Source: DATBSK01 sp040902705
Lineage (GTDB): Bacteria; Actinomycetota; Acidimicrobiia; IMCC26256; PALSA-555
Reading direction: 5' to 3'
NCBI GenBank assembly: GCA_040902705.1
Contig: JBBDWT010000072.1
Location: 1 to 36,286, forward strand
DNA length: 36,286 nt
In this document: positions 7,088-14,919 of the stretch, in pieces
Numbering within the stretch: position 1 is the first letter of the stretch
Layout: each line of letters starts with the position of its first letter
Position numbers and translations under genes: made by a program
The notes under the pieces: generated by a model
Seen by the model: only the letters and a program-made list of their open reading frames with translations
The model's database searches: none
What the model was told of the DNA's origin: nothing

Positions 7088-8515
7088 ATGTACTTCCGTC
7101 AGTACGAGCTCGGATGCCTGTCGCTGTTCAGCTATCTCGTCGGCGACGAGACGACCGGACGCGCGGTGGTGGTCGATCCCCAGCGTGACGTGTCGCAGTA
7201 CCTCGCGGATGCCGAGGCGCACGGCCTCACGATCGAGCGCGTGATCGAGACGCACTTCCACGCTGACTTCCTCTCCGGCCACCTCGAGCTCGCGGAGGCC
7301 ACCGGCGCGGCCATCTCCTACGGCGAGGACGCCCGCGCCGACTTTCCGATCGAGACGCTGCGCGACGGCGAGCGGCTGTCGCTCGGCAACGTCAACCTCG
7401 AGATCCTCGCCACCCCGGGCCACACGCCCGAGTCGATCTCGGTCGTGGTGCGCGAGACCGTCGACGCCGAGCCATGGGGCGTGCTGACGGGCGACGCGCT
7501 CTTCATCGGCGACGTGGGTCGCCCCGATCTCCTGGCGTCGATCGGCTGGACGGCCGACCTGTTGGCGCGCCGCCTGTACCGATCGCTGCACGACAAGCTG
7601 CTCCCGCTCCCCGACGAGACGCGCGTCTACCCCGCCCACGGCGCGGGCTCCGCGTGCGGCAAGTCGATGTCGACGGAGTCGGTCTCGACGATCGGCGAGC
7701 AACGACGAACGAACTACGCGCTCCAGCCGATGACCGAGGACGACTTCGTCGAGACGGTGCTCCAGGGACAGTCGGTCGCACCCCTCTACTTCTCGTACGC
7801 GGCCGACAGCAACCGCCGAGAGCGACCGTTGCTCGATGACCACGAGCCGGTGCGCCGCCTCGACCTCGACGACGTGCTCGCCGCCCAGCAGGAGGGCGCG
7901 GTCGTGCTCGACACGCGCACCCCCGAGGCCTTCGCCACCGGTCACGTGCGCGGCTCACTGCACGTGAGTCTCGACGGGCGCTTCGCGGAGTACGCCGGCG
8001 ACGTCGTGCGACCCGACCAGCAGGTCGTGCTCGTCGCCGACGCCGGCCGTGAGACCGAAGCCAAGGTGCGCCTCGCGCGAATCGGCTTTGATGCAGTCGT
8101 CGGGGCGTTCGTGGACCCGGAGGCCTCGCTCGCGGAGCGTCCCGAGCACGCGGCGCGCGCCGCCCGGGTGAGCGCCACCGACCTCGCGGAGTGGCGAGCA
8201 TCGGACCCCTCGGTCCAGGTCGTCGACGTGCGGAACCCCACCGAGCAGGAGGACGGCATGGTGCCCGGCGCACGCTCGGTGCCGCTCGCGACGCTGCTCG
8301 ACCGCGTCGGCGAGCTCGACCCCGGGCGGCCCACGGTCGTGTACTGCGCAGGCGGCTACCGGTCGTCCATCGGAGCTTCCGTGCTGCGCGCGCACGGCTT
8401 CACGAGCGTGGCCGACATCCTCGGTGGCATCACGGCCTGGCGCTCGGTCGGGCTCCCGGTCGACACACCACACGAGCCGCGCGAGCCCCGACCCGTGCCG
8501 ACACCCGCCTCCTGA
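7088..8515 (+). CDS. MBL-fold hydrolase with two rhodanese domains (persulfide dioxygenase-like)
   Basis: A 475-residue cytoplasmic protein with an N-terminal metallo-beta-lactamase domain (about 1-255). It carries THFHADFLSGH (His56, His58, Asp60), TPGHT (His112), LTGDALFIGDVGRPDL and YPAHGAGSACGKS, as in ETHE1/CstB-type persulfide dioxygenases. Rhodanese domain 1 (about 258-345) has VADAGRE where the catalytic loop should be, with no Cys. Domain 2 (about 365-460) has YCAGGYRSS with Cys420 in place. It probably oxidises glutathione- or low-molecular-weight persulfide to sulfite or thiosulfate. ATG at 7088 is chosen because GGAGG lies 5 nt before it; an in-frame GTG at 7082 would overlap that site. 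A CstR-like operator precedes it and a sulfite exporter follows. Confidence 0.93.
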   Translation: MYFRQYELGCLSLFSYLVGDETTGRAVVVDPQRDVSQYLADAEAHGLTIERVIETHFHADFLSGHLELAEATGAAISYGEDARADFPIETLRDGERLSLGNVNLEILATPGHTPESISVVVRETVDAEPWGVLTGDALFIGDVGRPDLLASIGWTADLLARRLYRSLHDKLLPLPDETRVYPAHGAGSACGKSMSTESVSTIGEQRRTNYALQPMTEDDFVETVLQGQSVAPLYFSYAADSNRRERPLLDDHEPVRRLDLDDVLAAQQEGAVVLDTRTPEAFATGHVRGSLHVSLDGRFAEYAGDVVRPDQQVVLVADAGRETEAKVRLARIGFDAVVGAFVDPEASLAERPEHAARAARVSATDLAEWRASDPSVQVVDVRNPTEQEDGMVPGARSVPLATLLDRVGELDPGRPTVVYCAGGYRSSIGASVLRAHGFTSVADILGGITAWRSVGLPVDTPHEPREPRPVPTPAS

Positions 8516-8525
8516 GCCCCGTCCG

Positions 8526-9362
8526 ATGAGGGGACTGCTCGCGTCGCCGCTGGGGTTCCTGATCGGGGTCTCCCTCGGAGCCCTCGGCGGCGGTGGGTCG
8601 ATCCTCGCGGTCCCGGTGCTCGTCTACGCCGCCGGGCAGTCGCCCAAGGCGGCCACCGCGACGAGCCTGCTGCTGGTCGGCACCGCCGCGCTCGTCGGCA
8701 TGGGCGCGCATTCCCGAGCCGGGCGTGTGCACTTCCGTACCGGCGTCGTCTTCGGCCTGGCCGGCATCGGCGGGTCGCTGGCCGGCACCGCGCTCAACGA
8801 GCGGCTCGATCCCGACGTGCTGCTGCTCGGCTTCAGCATGCTGATCCTGGTCGCTGCGTGGCGGATGCTCACCGGGTGTCCGACCTGCACCCAGGTCGGC
8901 GAGCAGCTGGCGATCGAGGGGACGGGCGGCCCGACGACCGACACGCGTGTCGCCGTCGCGCGCCGCGTCGGCAGCCGCCTGACCGTTCGCACTGCCCTCA
9001 TGATCCTCGCCGCGGGCACCGTCGTCGGCTTCCTGACCGGGCTCTTCGGCGTCGGCGGCGGCTTCGTGATCGTCCCGGCGCTGACCCTGCTGCTCGGCAT
9101 GTCGATGCCCGATGCGATCGGCACGTCGCTGCTCGTCATCGCGATCAACTCCGCCGTGGGACTGCTCGCGCGGATCGGGTCGAGCACCATCGACTGGAGC
9201 GTCGCGGCGCCGTTCACGATCGCGGCGATCCTCGGCGTCCTCACGGGCAAGCGCATCGCGGATCGCCTCGACGCCAAGCGCAGCCTTCGGTGGTTCGCCA
9301 CGCTGCTGGTCGTGATCGCCGTCTTCACCGCGGCCCAGGCCGCGCTCGCGCTCTGGGGCTGA
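8526..9362 (+). CDS. TauE/SafE (TSUP) family sulfite/organosulfonate exporter
   Basis: A 278-residue polytopic membrane protein with the two DUF81 repeats of the family: GVSLGALGGGGSILAVPVLV (about residues 15-35) and GLFGVGGGFVIVPALTLLL (about residues 170-190), each followed by an ATATSLLLV or AIGTSLLVI helix. It probably exports sulfite made by the upstream MBL-rhodanese enzyme. The loop between the repeats (about 115-155) is long and contains CPTC. ATG at 8526 is 10 nt past the preceding stop and directly before the first membrane segment, so the two genes are almost certainly one operon. Confidence 0.9.
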   Translation: MRGLLASPLGFLIGVSLGALGGGGSILAVPVLVYAAGQSPKAATATSLLLVGTAALVGMGAHSRAGRVHFRTGVVFGLAGIGGSLAGTALNERLDPDVLLLGFSMLILVAAWRMLTGCPTCTQVGEQLAIEGTGGPTTDTRVAVARRVGSRLTVRTALMILAAGTVVGFLTGLFGVGGGFVIVPALTLLLGMSMPDAIGTSLLVIAINSAVGLLARIGSSTIDWSVAAPFTIAAILGVLTGKRIADRLDAKRSLRWFATLLVVIAVFTAAQAALALWG

Positions 9363-9398
9363 CGTGTGCCATCGTCGCTGGTCGGAACGGGAGGCGAC

Positions 9399-10343
9399 AT
9401 GCGCATCGGGGTGTTCGTCAGCGAGACCAGCGCGGAGCAGACGGGCGTGGATGCGCTGCTCGCCGACGCAGCTGCGGCGGACGCCGACGGCTTCGCCACG
9501 GCGTGGGTGCCGCACATCCCGTGGAGCCTCGACGGGCTGAGCGCGCTCACCCTGGCTGCGCGCGTCACCGGGCGGATCGAGCTCGGGACCGCGGTCATGC
9601 CCACGTACACGCGCCACCCGCTGGCGATGGCCCAGCAGGCCCTGTCGACACAGTCCGCGGCGGGCGGCCGCGCGGTGCTGGGCGTCGGGCCGTCGCACCA
9701 GGTCGTGGTCGAGGGAATGTACGGCCTCTCCTACGAGAAGCCCATCCGCCATGTGCGGGAGTACGTCGAGGTGCTCGACGCCGCGTTCGCCGGCTCCGGC
9801 CAGGTCGACGTCGAGGGCGAGCTCTACACCGTCCATTCGATGCTGCGCGTCCCCGGCGCCGACTCGATGCCGATCTTGCTCGCCGCGCTGGCGCCGCTGA
9901 TGTTGCAGCTCGCCGGGGAGCGCACCGCGGGCACGATCACCTGGATGGCCGACGAACGTGCGCACGCCGAGCACGTCGTGCCCCGGATCACCGATGCAGC
10001 GTCGGCCGCAGGACGATCCGCACCGCGCGTCGTCGCAGGACTGCCGGTCGCCGTGCACGACGACGCCGACGAGGCCCGGGCGCGCGCGGCGCGCGTCTTC
10101 AGCGTCTACACGCAGATCCCCACCTATCAGCGGATCCTCGGCCGCGGCGACGCCGGGGGCCCGGCCGACGTGTGCATCGTCGGCGACGAGGCGGCCGTCA
10201 CCGAACGCCTCCGCGCCTACCGCGACGCCGGGGTCACCGACCTCGCGGCGACGATCATGCCCGTCGGTGCGGACGAGGAGGCGCGCGCCGCGTCGCGTCG
10301 TCGCACGTGGGAGCACCTCGCGTCCCTCGCCCCCGAGCTCTAG
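9399..10343 (+). CDS. LLM-class oxidoreductase (TIGR03564-like, probably F420-dependent)
   Basis: A luciferase-like TIM-barrel oxidoreductase of 314 residues. Features match TIGR03564 as I remember it: MRIGVFVSE start, DADGFATAWVPHIP, ELGTAVMPTYTRHPLAMAQQA, GVGPSHQVVVEGMYGLSYEKPIRHVREY, LLAALAPLMLQLAGE and CIVGDEAAV. The Tyr and His-rich SHQVVVEG segment lies in the expected cofactor pocket. ATG at 9399 has GGGAGG 4 nt upstream and gives the usual N-terminus; the frame is open back to a GTG at 9366, which I reject. The substrate is unknown. It ends a rightward run and faces a convergent LLM gene across a palindrome. Confidence 0.92.
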   Translation: MRIGVFVSETSAEQTGVDALLADAAAADADGFATAWVPHIPWSLDGLSALTLAARVTGRIELGTAVMPTYTRHPLAMAQQALSTQSAAGGRAVLGVGPSHQVVVEGMYGLSYEKPIRHVREYVEVLDAAFAGSGQVDVEGELYTVHSMLRVPGADSMPILLAALAPLMLQLAGERTAGTITWMADERAHAEHVVPRITDAASAAGRSAPRVVAGLPVAVHDDADEARARAARVFSVYTQIPTYQRILGRGDAGGPADVCIVGDEAAVTERLRAYRDAGVTDLAATIMPVGADEEARAASRRRTWEHLASLAPEL

Positions 10344-10380
10344 GCCGGGCCGACCCACCCCTGCCTCCACCCGGTCGCCG

Positions 10381-10424
10381 CGTTGGCACGCTCAGGCGTA
10401 CTGGAGACGCTCAACGCGCCAACG
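10381..10424. repeat. Imperfect palindrome between convergent LLM genes
   Basis: The 44-bp element begins CGTTGGC and ends GCCAACG, with further imperfect pairing inside (ACGCTCA facing TGAGCGT-like sequence). Its reverse complement begins CGTTGGCGCGTTGAGCG and agrees with the left arm of the hairpin at 29596-29637 at most positions, so the two look like members of one family. The location between two convergent stop codons is compatible with a bidirectional terminator. Confidence 0.6.
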
Positions 10425-10457
10425 GCGGAACGCGATCGTGCGGAATGGGGACGTGCG

Positions 10458-11384
10458 CTAGATCGACGTGACGTCGGGGAGGATGTGGTCGCGGAACGCG
10501 GCGAAGCCGGCGAGCATCTGGGCGCGGGTCTCGCCCGGCACCGTGATGGTCGCGTACGTGACACCGGCCGCCGCGAGCGCCGCGATGCTCGCGACGACCC
10601 CCTCGGCGTCGATCGCGGCGTTGTTGAACATGTCGAGCCCCATCGGCATGAACACGATCTCGACGGGGGCGGTGCGCCCGTGCTCGGCGGCCAGGGCGTG
10701 CAGCTCCCGGATCCGCTCGCCGAGATCGTCGAGCGTCTCCAGGCCCGGCGTGTGCAGCCGCTTGCTCGCCTTGGCCGGGCTCGGCATCGGCGACCACCCG
10801 TCGGCGAGCTCGACCGCCCGCCGCACCGCCCGCTTGGCGTTGCCCCCGATCCAGATCGGCGGGCCGCCTGGCTGCGCCGGCGTCGGCAGCATCGTGTTGC
10901 CGGGCGCGTCGAAGCCCCGGCCCTCCATCACCACGCTCTCGCCGGTCCACGCGGCGCGCATCGCCCGGATCGCCTCGTCGGTGCGCTCGTTACGCTCCGC
11001 GAACGGCACCCCCAGCGCGGCGAACTCCTCCTCGAGGTACCCGGCCCCGATGCCGAGGATCACCCGACCGCCGGCCAGCGCGTCGAGCGTCGCCACCGTC
11101 TTCGCCAGCAGGAACGGGTTGCGGTACGCCGGGATGCACAGGTTCGTGTGCAGCCGGATGGAGGTCGTCGCGGCCGCGGCGAACGCGAGCGCGACGAACG
11201 GATCAAGCGCGTGGTGCCCGCCCGTCGCGAGCCACCGGTCGGCGGGGAACGGGTGCTCGGTGACGAATACCGCGTCGAAGCCCGCGTCCTCCGCGCCCGC
11301 AGCCAGCTCGGCGATCGCCGACGCGCTCGACAGCTCGTCGAACCGGTCGAGGCGATGTGTGGGCAGCTGCACGGAGACCTTCAC
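10458..11384 (-). CDS. LLM-class oxidoreductase (TIGR03619-like, probably F420-dependent)
   Basis: A luciferase-like TIM-barrel protein of 308 residues. It has AEDAGFDAVFVTEHPFP, then DPFVALAFAAAATTSIRLHTNLCIPAYRNP, LAGGRVILGIGAGYLEEEFAALG, RNERTDEAIRAMRAAW, GPPIWIGGNAKRAVRRAVELADGW and a C-terminal YATITVPGETRAQML. These are typical of TIGR03619-type F420-dependent enzymes. ATG at 11384 overlaps the stop of the upstream dehydrogenase by ATGA, so the two are coupled. The substrate cannot be inferred. It is the third of four LLM genes here, each of a different subfamily. Confidence 0.92.
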   Translation of the reverse strand: MKVSVQLPTHRLDRFDELSSASAIAELAAGAEDAGFDAVFVTEHPFPADRWLATGGHHALDPFVALAFAAAATTSIRLHTNLCIPAYRNPFLLAKTVATLDALAGGRVILGIGAGYLEEEFAALGVPFAERNERTDEAIRAMRAAWTGESVVMEGRGFDAPGNTMLPTPAQPGGPPIWIGGNAKRAVRRAVELADGWSPMPSPAKASKRLHTPGLETLDDLGERIRELHALAAEHGRTAPVEIVFMPMGLDMFNNAAIDAEGVVASIAALAAAGVTYATITVPGETRAQMLAGFAAFRDHILPDVTSI

Positions 11385-12238
11385 GACCCGCCCCTCTCCC
11401 GGGCCGCGGCCCGCCGTTGGCCCATCGCGTCGTCGACGTGGTCGAGCGTGACGCGCGTCGCCGGGAGGTCGAGCCCGAGGCTCGCGGCGACGTCGAGCGT
11501 GACCCGCAGGTCCTTCGCGGCGAGCTCGACGATCGGCTGGAGATCCGCGGCCGAGAGCTCGTCGCCCGTGGAGAGCAGCATGTGCTGCATCACCGGGTTC
11601 CCGCCACCGGTGTGCTCGAGGATCTGCACGAGCGCCTCGAGGTCGACGTCGGCCGCCTCGGCGAGCCGGCGACCCTCTTGTGCGGCGAGGTACATGATGT
11701 ACCCGATCAGGTTCCGGGCGAGCTTCGCACCGAGGCCCGCGCCGAGCGGACCGAGGTGCACCACGAACGAGCCCATCGCATCGAGCGCGGGCTTGGCGCG
11801 CGCGAACACGTCCGCGTCGCCGCCGACCATGATCGCGAGCGACGCGTCACGCGCTCCGGGCACTCCCCCGCTGACCGGCGCGTCGAGGACGTCCACCCCG
11901 TCGGGTGCCGCAGCGGCGACCGCCACCACGGTGTCGGGATGCACGGTGCTGTGGACCGCGACGACGGTACCGGCGGCTGTCCCCGCGAGCACACCGTCGG
12001 GCCCGGCGGTGACGCCGTCGAGCTGCGCGTCGTCGAGCACGACGATCGAGACGACGTCGGCGCCGCGCGCCGCGTCGGCCGGCGACGCGGCGGCCCGACC
12101 GCCGGCCTCGACCAGCTCGTCGATCCGGACCGCGACGACGTCGTATCCGGCGACGTCGTGGCCGGCCGCGACCAGGTTGCGCGCCATCGGCGCTCCCATG
12201 TTGCCGAGGCCCACGAACCCGACCTGCACCCGCGTCAC
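11381..12238 (-). CDS. 3-hydroxyisobutyrate dehydrogenase-like NAD(P)-dependent oxidoreductase
   Basis: A beta-hydroxyacid dehydrogenase of about 285 residues. The N-terminal Rossmann motif is VGFVGLGNMGAPMARNL. The substrate-binding motif is DAPVSGGVPGA. The catalytic lysine and neighbouring Asn lie in GLGAKLARNLIGY. It should oxidise a short 3-hydroxy acid to its semialdehyde, or reduce the reverse; the exact substrate is open. GTG at 12238 is preferred because GGGGAG lies just upstream and the protein then starts MTRVQVGF. GTG at 12259 is an in-frame alternative adding 7 residues. It is the first gene of the leftward pair, and the KstR-like site at 12357 lies in its divergent promoter region. 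Confidence 0.9.
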   Translation of the reverse strand: MTRVQVGFVGLGNMGAPMARNLVAAGHDVAGYDVVAVRIDELVEAGGRAAASPADAARGADVVSIVVLDDAQLDGVTAGPDGVLAGTAAGTVVAVHSTVHPDTVVAVAAAAPDGVDVLDAPVSGGVPGARDASLAIMVGGDADVFARAKPALDAMGSFVVHLGPLGAGLGAKLARNLIGYIMYLAAQEGRRLAEAADVDLEALVQILEHTGGGNPVMQHMLLSTGDELSAADLQPIVELAAKDLRVTLDVAASLGLDLPATRVTLDHVDDAMGQRRAAARERGGS

Positions 12239-12356
12239 CCACTCCCCTTCGCCGCTCACCCGTCCCTGGCCACGTCGCCCACGCCGCCCCCGTTGCCCCC
12301 GTGATCGGGCGAGCCCTGATCGGCCTGGCCGTCTCGACGGGCCGGGCCGCCGATGC

Positions 12357-12370
12357 TAGAACGCGTTCCA
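12357..12370. promoter_or_regulatory. KstR-like operator in the divergent promoter
   Basis: TAGAACGCGTTCCA fits TnnAACnnGTTnnA, the consensus of the TetR-family cholesterol regulator KstR. The inner ten bases are a perfect palindrome. On the minus strand TAGCAT (12358-12353), a possible -10 for the leftward dehydrogenase-LLM pair, abuts the site. The rightward SnoaL-like gene starts 24 bp beyond it, so one bound dimer could control both directions. No kstR gene is present in the window; other TetR regulators with similar sites remain possible. Confidence 0.6.
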
Positions 12371-12393
12371 GCCGACCAGGGGGGTCCACCGCG

Positions 12394-12846
12394 ATGGGCA
12401 CGTTCAGCCGCGACGAGATCGAGGCCGCGTTCACGAAGTTCCAGGAGACCGCGGCCCGCTGCGGCGCCTCGGGCGACTGGCAGGAGTGGGTCGAGTGCTT
12501 CACGGAGGACGCGAAGTACTACGAGCACCACTACGGCCGGATGGAGGGGCGGGCCGCCATCCTCGAGTGGATCAACTCGACGATGAACGAGCCCATCAAC
12601 GCCGACATGAGCTCGTTCCCGATCGACTGGTACATGATCGACGAGGAGCGCGGCTGGGTGATGTGCCAGGTCGCGAATGTCATGGACGACCCCGGTGACG
12701 GCAGCGATCACCGGGAGTACAACTGGACGCTCCTTCACTACGCCGGCGACGGCCAGTTCTCCTACGAGGAGGACATGTACAACCCGGTCGAGTTCGGGAA
12801 GATGATCAAGGGCTGGCTCGCGGCGAAGAAGGCCGCGACGGCCTGA
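12394..12846 (+). CDS. SnoaL-like/NTF2-fold protein
   Basis: A 150-residue cone-shaped alpha+beta protein. The N-terminal helix (SRDEIEAAFTKFQETAARCGASGDWQEWVECF) leads into TEDAKYYEHHYGRMEGRAAILEWI, the usual SnoaL_4-type core, with His and Tyr lining the pocket. The C-terminus has WTLLHYAGDGQFSYEEDMYNP. Relatives are ketosteroid-isomerase-like enzymes or binding proteins; activity is not predictable. AGGGGGG about 9 nt upstream supports ATG at 12394, although the frame is open back to 12301. A KstR-like site lies just upstream, and the next gene is an LLM oxidoreductase with its own promoter. Confidence 0.88.
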   Translation: MGTFSRDEIEAAFTKFQETAARCGASGDWQEWVECFTEDAKYYEHHYGRMEGRAAILEWINSTMNEPINADMSSFPIDWYMIDEERGWVMCQVANVMDDPGDGSDHREYNWTLLHYAGDGQFSYEEDMYNPVEFGKMIKGWLAAKKAATA

Positions 12847-12866
12847 GCCGGGCCGCGACCAGAAAC

Positions 12867-12904
12867 TAGAACGTGTTGCATTTTCGCGCGACCGTCGATA
12901 CGAT
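12867..12904 (+). promoter_or_regulatory. Promoter with overlapping KstR-like operator
   Basis: TAGAACGTGTTGCA (12867-12880) matches TnnAACnnGTTnnA. TTGCAT (12876-12881) and TACGAT (12899-12904) form a -35/-10 pair with a 17-bp spacer. The operator therefore overlaps the -35, a layout in which a TetR repressor would block polymerase. The downstream LLM gene starts at 12956 behind an AAAGG Shine-Dalgarno. The pairing of all three elements raises confidence over either motif alone. Confidence 0.62.
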
Positions 12905-12955
12905 CCCCGCTGCTCACCCGGCTTCGGACCCGGGCCTCCGAAAGGTTGCCGCGCC

Positions 12956-14146
12956 ATGGAGTTCTCGCTCTTCAACAGCCTCTACACGCCGCACCAGGCC
13001 TACGAGCACGTCGACGACGAATGGTCGGTCGAGGCGCAGCGCCTGAAGAACGAGGTGGCGTGGACCGTCGCCGGCGACAAGGCCGGCTTCAAGTACACGT
13101 GGGCCACCGAGCACCACTTCCTCACCGAGTACTCGCACCTCTCGTCGAACGAGGCGTTCCTCGGGCATCTCTCCGGGGTCACCGAGAACATCCACCTCGG
13201 CAGCGGCATCTTCAACATCACGGCGCCCGTCTCGCACCCGGCGAGGGTCGCCGAGAAGGTCGCGATGCTCGACCACCTGTCCAGCGGGCGGTTCGAGTTC
13301 GGCATCGGCCGCGGCTCCTCGACCACCGAGCAGCGCGGCTTCGGCATCACCGATCCGGAAGACACCAAGGCGATGGTCGACGAGGCCCTCCCCGAGTTCA
13401 AGAAGATGTGGCGCGAGAACGAGTACAGCTTCGACGGCAAGTACTGGTCGCTGCCGCCGCGCAACGTGCTCCCCAAGCCGTACTCCGACCCGCACCCGCC
13501 CCTGTGGCTCGCCGCGGGCAACCCCGGCACGTTCGAGAAGGCCGCCAAGCTCGGCGTCGGCGTGCTCTGCTTCACCACCGGGTCGCCCGAGACGCTCAAG
13601 CCGCTCATCGAGATCTACAAGAAGAACATCGAGGACGCGGAGCCCGTCGGTGAGTACGTGAACAACAACGTGATGGTCACGAGCCAGATGCTGTGTCTCG
13701 AGGACGGCCAGCGTGCCCGCGACATCACGTGCAACATGACGAGCGGCTACCAGAACTCGCTCGTCTTCCATTACCTCGACACGTTCCCGACGCCCGAGGG
13801 CATCCCCGAGTGGCCGACGCTCATCCCCGACCCGACGCCCGAGACCCTCGAGATGGCGATCAAGGCGCGCATGATCATGTCGGGCACGCCCGACGAGGTG
13901 TCGAAGGCGGTCAAGGCCTACGCGGACGCCGGCGCCGACCAGGTGTGCTTCGGCATGCTCTCCACCACGATGCCGATCGAGGTCGCCGTGGAAGCCGTCG
14001 AGACGTTCGGCAAGCACGTGATCCCGCAGTTCGACAAGGACCCCGTGCACTCGACCACCAAGCAGCGCGAGGCGTACGTCGCCAAGCGCGGCCCCGTCAC
14101 CAAGCGCTCCCTCGGCCGCGTGCAGGACCAGCTCCCCGTCCTGTAG
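12956..14146 (+). CDS. LLM-class flavin-dependent oxidoreductase
   Basis: A 396-residue luciferase-like monooxygenase, longer than the other three LLM proteins here. It begins MEFSLFNSLYTPHQAY and carries YTWATEHHFLTEYSHLSSNEAFL. The EHHF motif is typical of bacterial luciferase alpha-like enzymes that use FMN. HPARVAEKVAMLDHLSSGRFEFGIGRG, LWLAAGNPGTFEKAAKLGVGVL and GTPDEVSKAVKAYADAGADQVCFGM follow. It probably inserts oxygen into, or oxidises, a lipid-like substrate. Control by the adjacent KstR-like site would place it in a steroid or terpenoid regulon (inference). AAAGG about 10 nt upstream supports the start. Confidence 0.92.
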   Translation: MEFSLFNSLYTPHQAYEHVDDEWSVEAQRLKNEVAWTVAGDKAGFKYTWATEHHFLTEYSHLSSNEAFLGHLSGVTENIHLGSGIFNITAPVSHPARVAEKVAMLDHLSSGRFEFGIGRGSSTTEQRGFGITDPEDTKAMVDEALPEFKKMWRENEYSFDGKYWSLPPRNVLPKPYSDPHPPLWLAAGNPGTFEKAAKLGVGVLCFTTGSPETLKPLIEIYKKNIEDAEPVGEYVNNNVMVTSQMLCLEDGQRARDITCNMTSGYQNSLVFHYLDTFPTPEGIPEWPTLIPDPTPETLEMAIKARMIMSGTPDEVSKAVKAYADAGADQVCFGMLSTTMPIEVAVEAVETFGKHVIPQFDKDPVHSTTKQREAYVAKRGPVTKRSLGRVQDQLPVL

Positions 14147-14182
14147 CCGCCCGCTCAGGGACCCGCTCAGGGACCCGGGCGG
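14147..14182. terminator. Hairpin with internal tandem repeat between convergent genes
   Basis: CCGCCCG (14147-14153) pairs with CGGGCGG (14176-14182). The loop contains two tandem copies of the 12-mer CGCTCAGGGACC. It starts directly after the LLM stop codon and lies 20 bp from the convergent Nudix stop. It is probably a bidirectional terminator, without a clear T-tract. Confidence 0.5.
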
Positions 14183-14202
14183 GGCCGGTCGAACGTTTGG
14201 CG

Positions 14203-14919
14203 TCAGATGGTGCGGTCGAGGCGCCAGCCGGCCTCGAGCATCAGGAGGCGGTGACGAGGACCGGGCGCGTCGGGGTCGTCGCCGCGGTACGCGACGTCGC
14301 CGTGCCACATCGCGGCCATGCCCTCGGCGACGCGCAGGATCTCCGTCTGGTACCAGACGGGCTCCCGCGGACGGGCGTCGGCCATGAGCGAGTCGACGGA
14401 GTCGAAGTCGGCCAGGTAGTGCAGCGTCATCCACGTCGGCGGCGCGAGCTCGAACTCCCCCACGTCGCGCTTCGCGAGCGCGTCCGCCGCCCCGAGCCAC
14501 GCGCTGTCGTGGATCTCGCCTCCGTCGATGGTGACGAGCCCGCCTTCTGGCGCAGGTGCCACGAAGAACCAGGTCGCATAGCGCTTCGGCGCGACGGCCG
14601 GAGGCAGCCAGTGCGAGATGAGCTCCATCGAGTCCGCGTCGACCGCGAGGTCCGCCTCCTCGACCGCCTCTCGCGCCGCGGCACGGCGCGCGGCGGCCTC
14701 GAGATCGGGCGCGCCTTGACGATCGGCATCGTCCACCCGCCCGCCGGGGAAGACCCACATGCCGCCGAACGCGATCTTCGAGTTCTTGCGGAGCATGAGG
14801 GTCTCGACGCCCGTCGCGCCGTCGCGCACGAGCACAACCGTCGCGGCCGGGATGGGGTCGCCCTCCTCCCGTCCCCCGTCGCGGAGCCAGCGCGCCAGGC
14901 TGGTCTCGTCGAACGTCAT
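14203..14919 (-). CDS. Nudix hydrolase (NUDT19/RP2-like)
   Basis: A 238-residue Nudix protein. It has ATVVLVRDG at the first strand, MWVFPGGRVDDAD, then the box helix AAAREAVEEADL, which retains the metal-binding REXXEE glutamates but has Asp where the usual Gly sits. The insertion between GG and RE resembles the NUDT19/NUDT7 group that hydrolyses CoA and acyl-CoA diphosphates. WFFVAPAP and a long C-terminal extension with PPTWMTLHYL follow. In a CoA-thioester catabolic locus a CoA-recycling role is reasonable but unproven. ATG at 14919 overlaps the stop of the upstream oxidoreductase (ATGA). Confidence 0.88.
   Translation of the reverse strand: MTFDETSLARWLRDGGREEGDPIPAATVVLVRDGATGVETLMLRKNSKIAFGGMWVFPGGRVDDADRQGAPDLEAAARRAAAREAVEEADLAVDADSMELISHWLPPAVAPKRYATWFFVAPAPEGGLVTIDGGEIHDSAWLGAADALAKRDVGEFELAPPTWMTLHYLADFDSVDSLMADARPREPVWYQTEILRVAEGMAAMWHGDVAYRGDDPDAPGPRHRLLMLEAGWRLDRTI

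Noticed and set aside
14151..14176. Start of a tandem-repeat or CRISPR-like array
   Set aside because: There are only two 12-bp copies with no spacers; they form the loop of a probable terminator.
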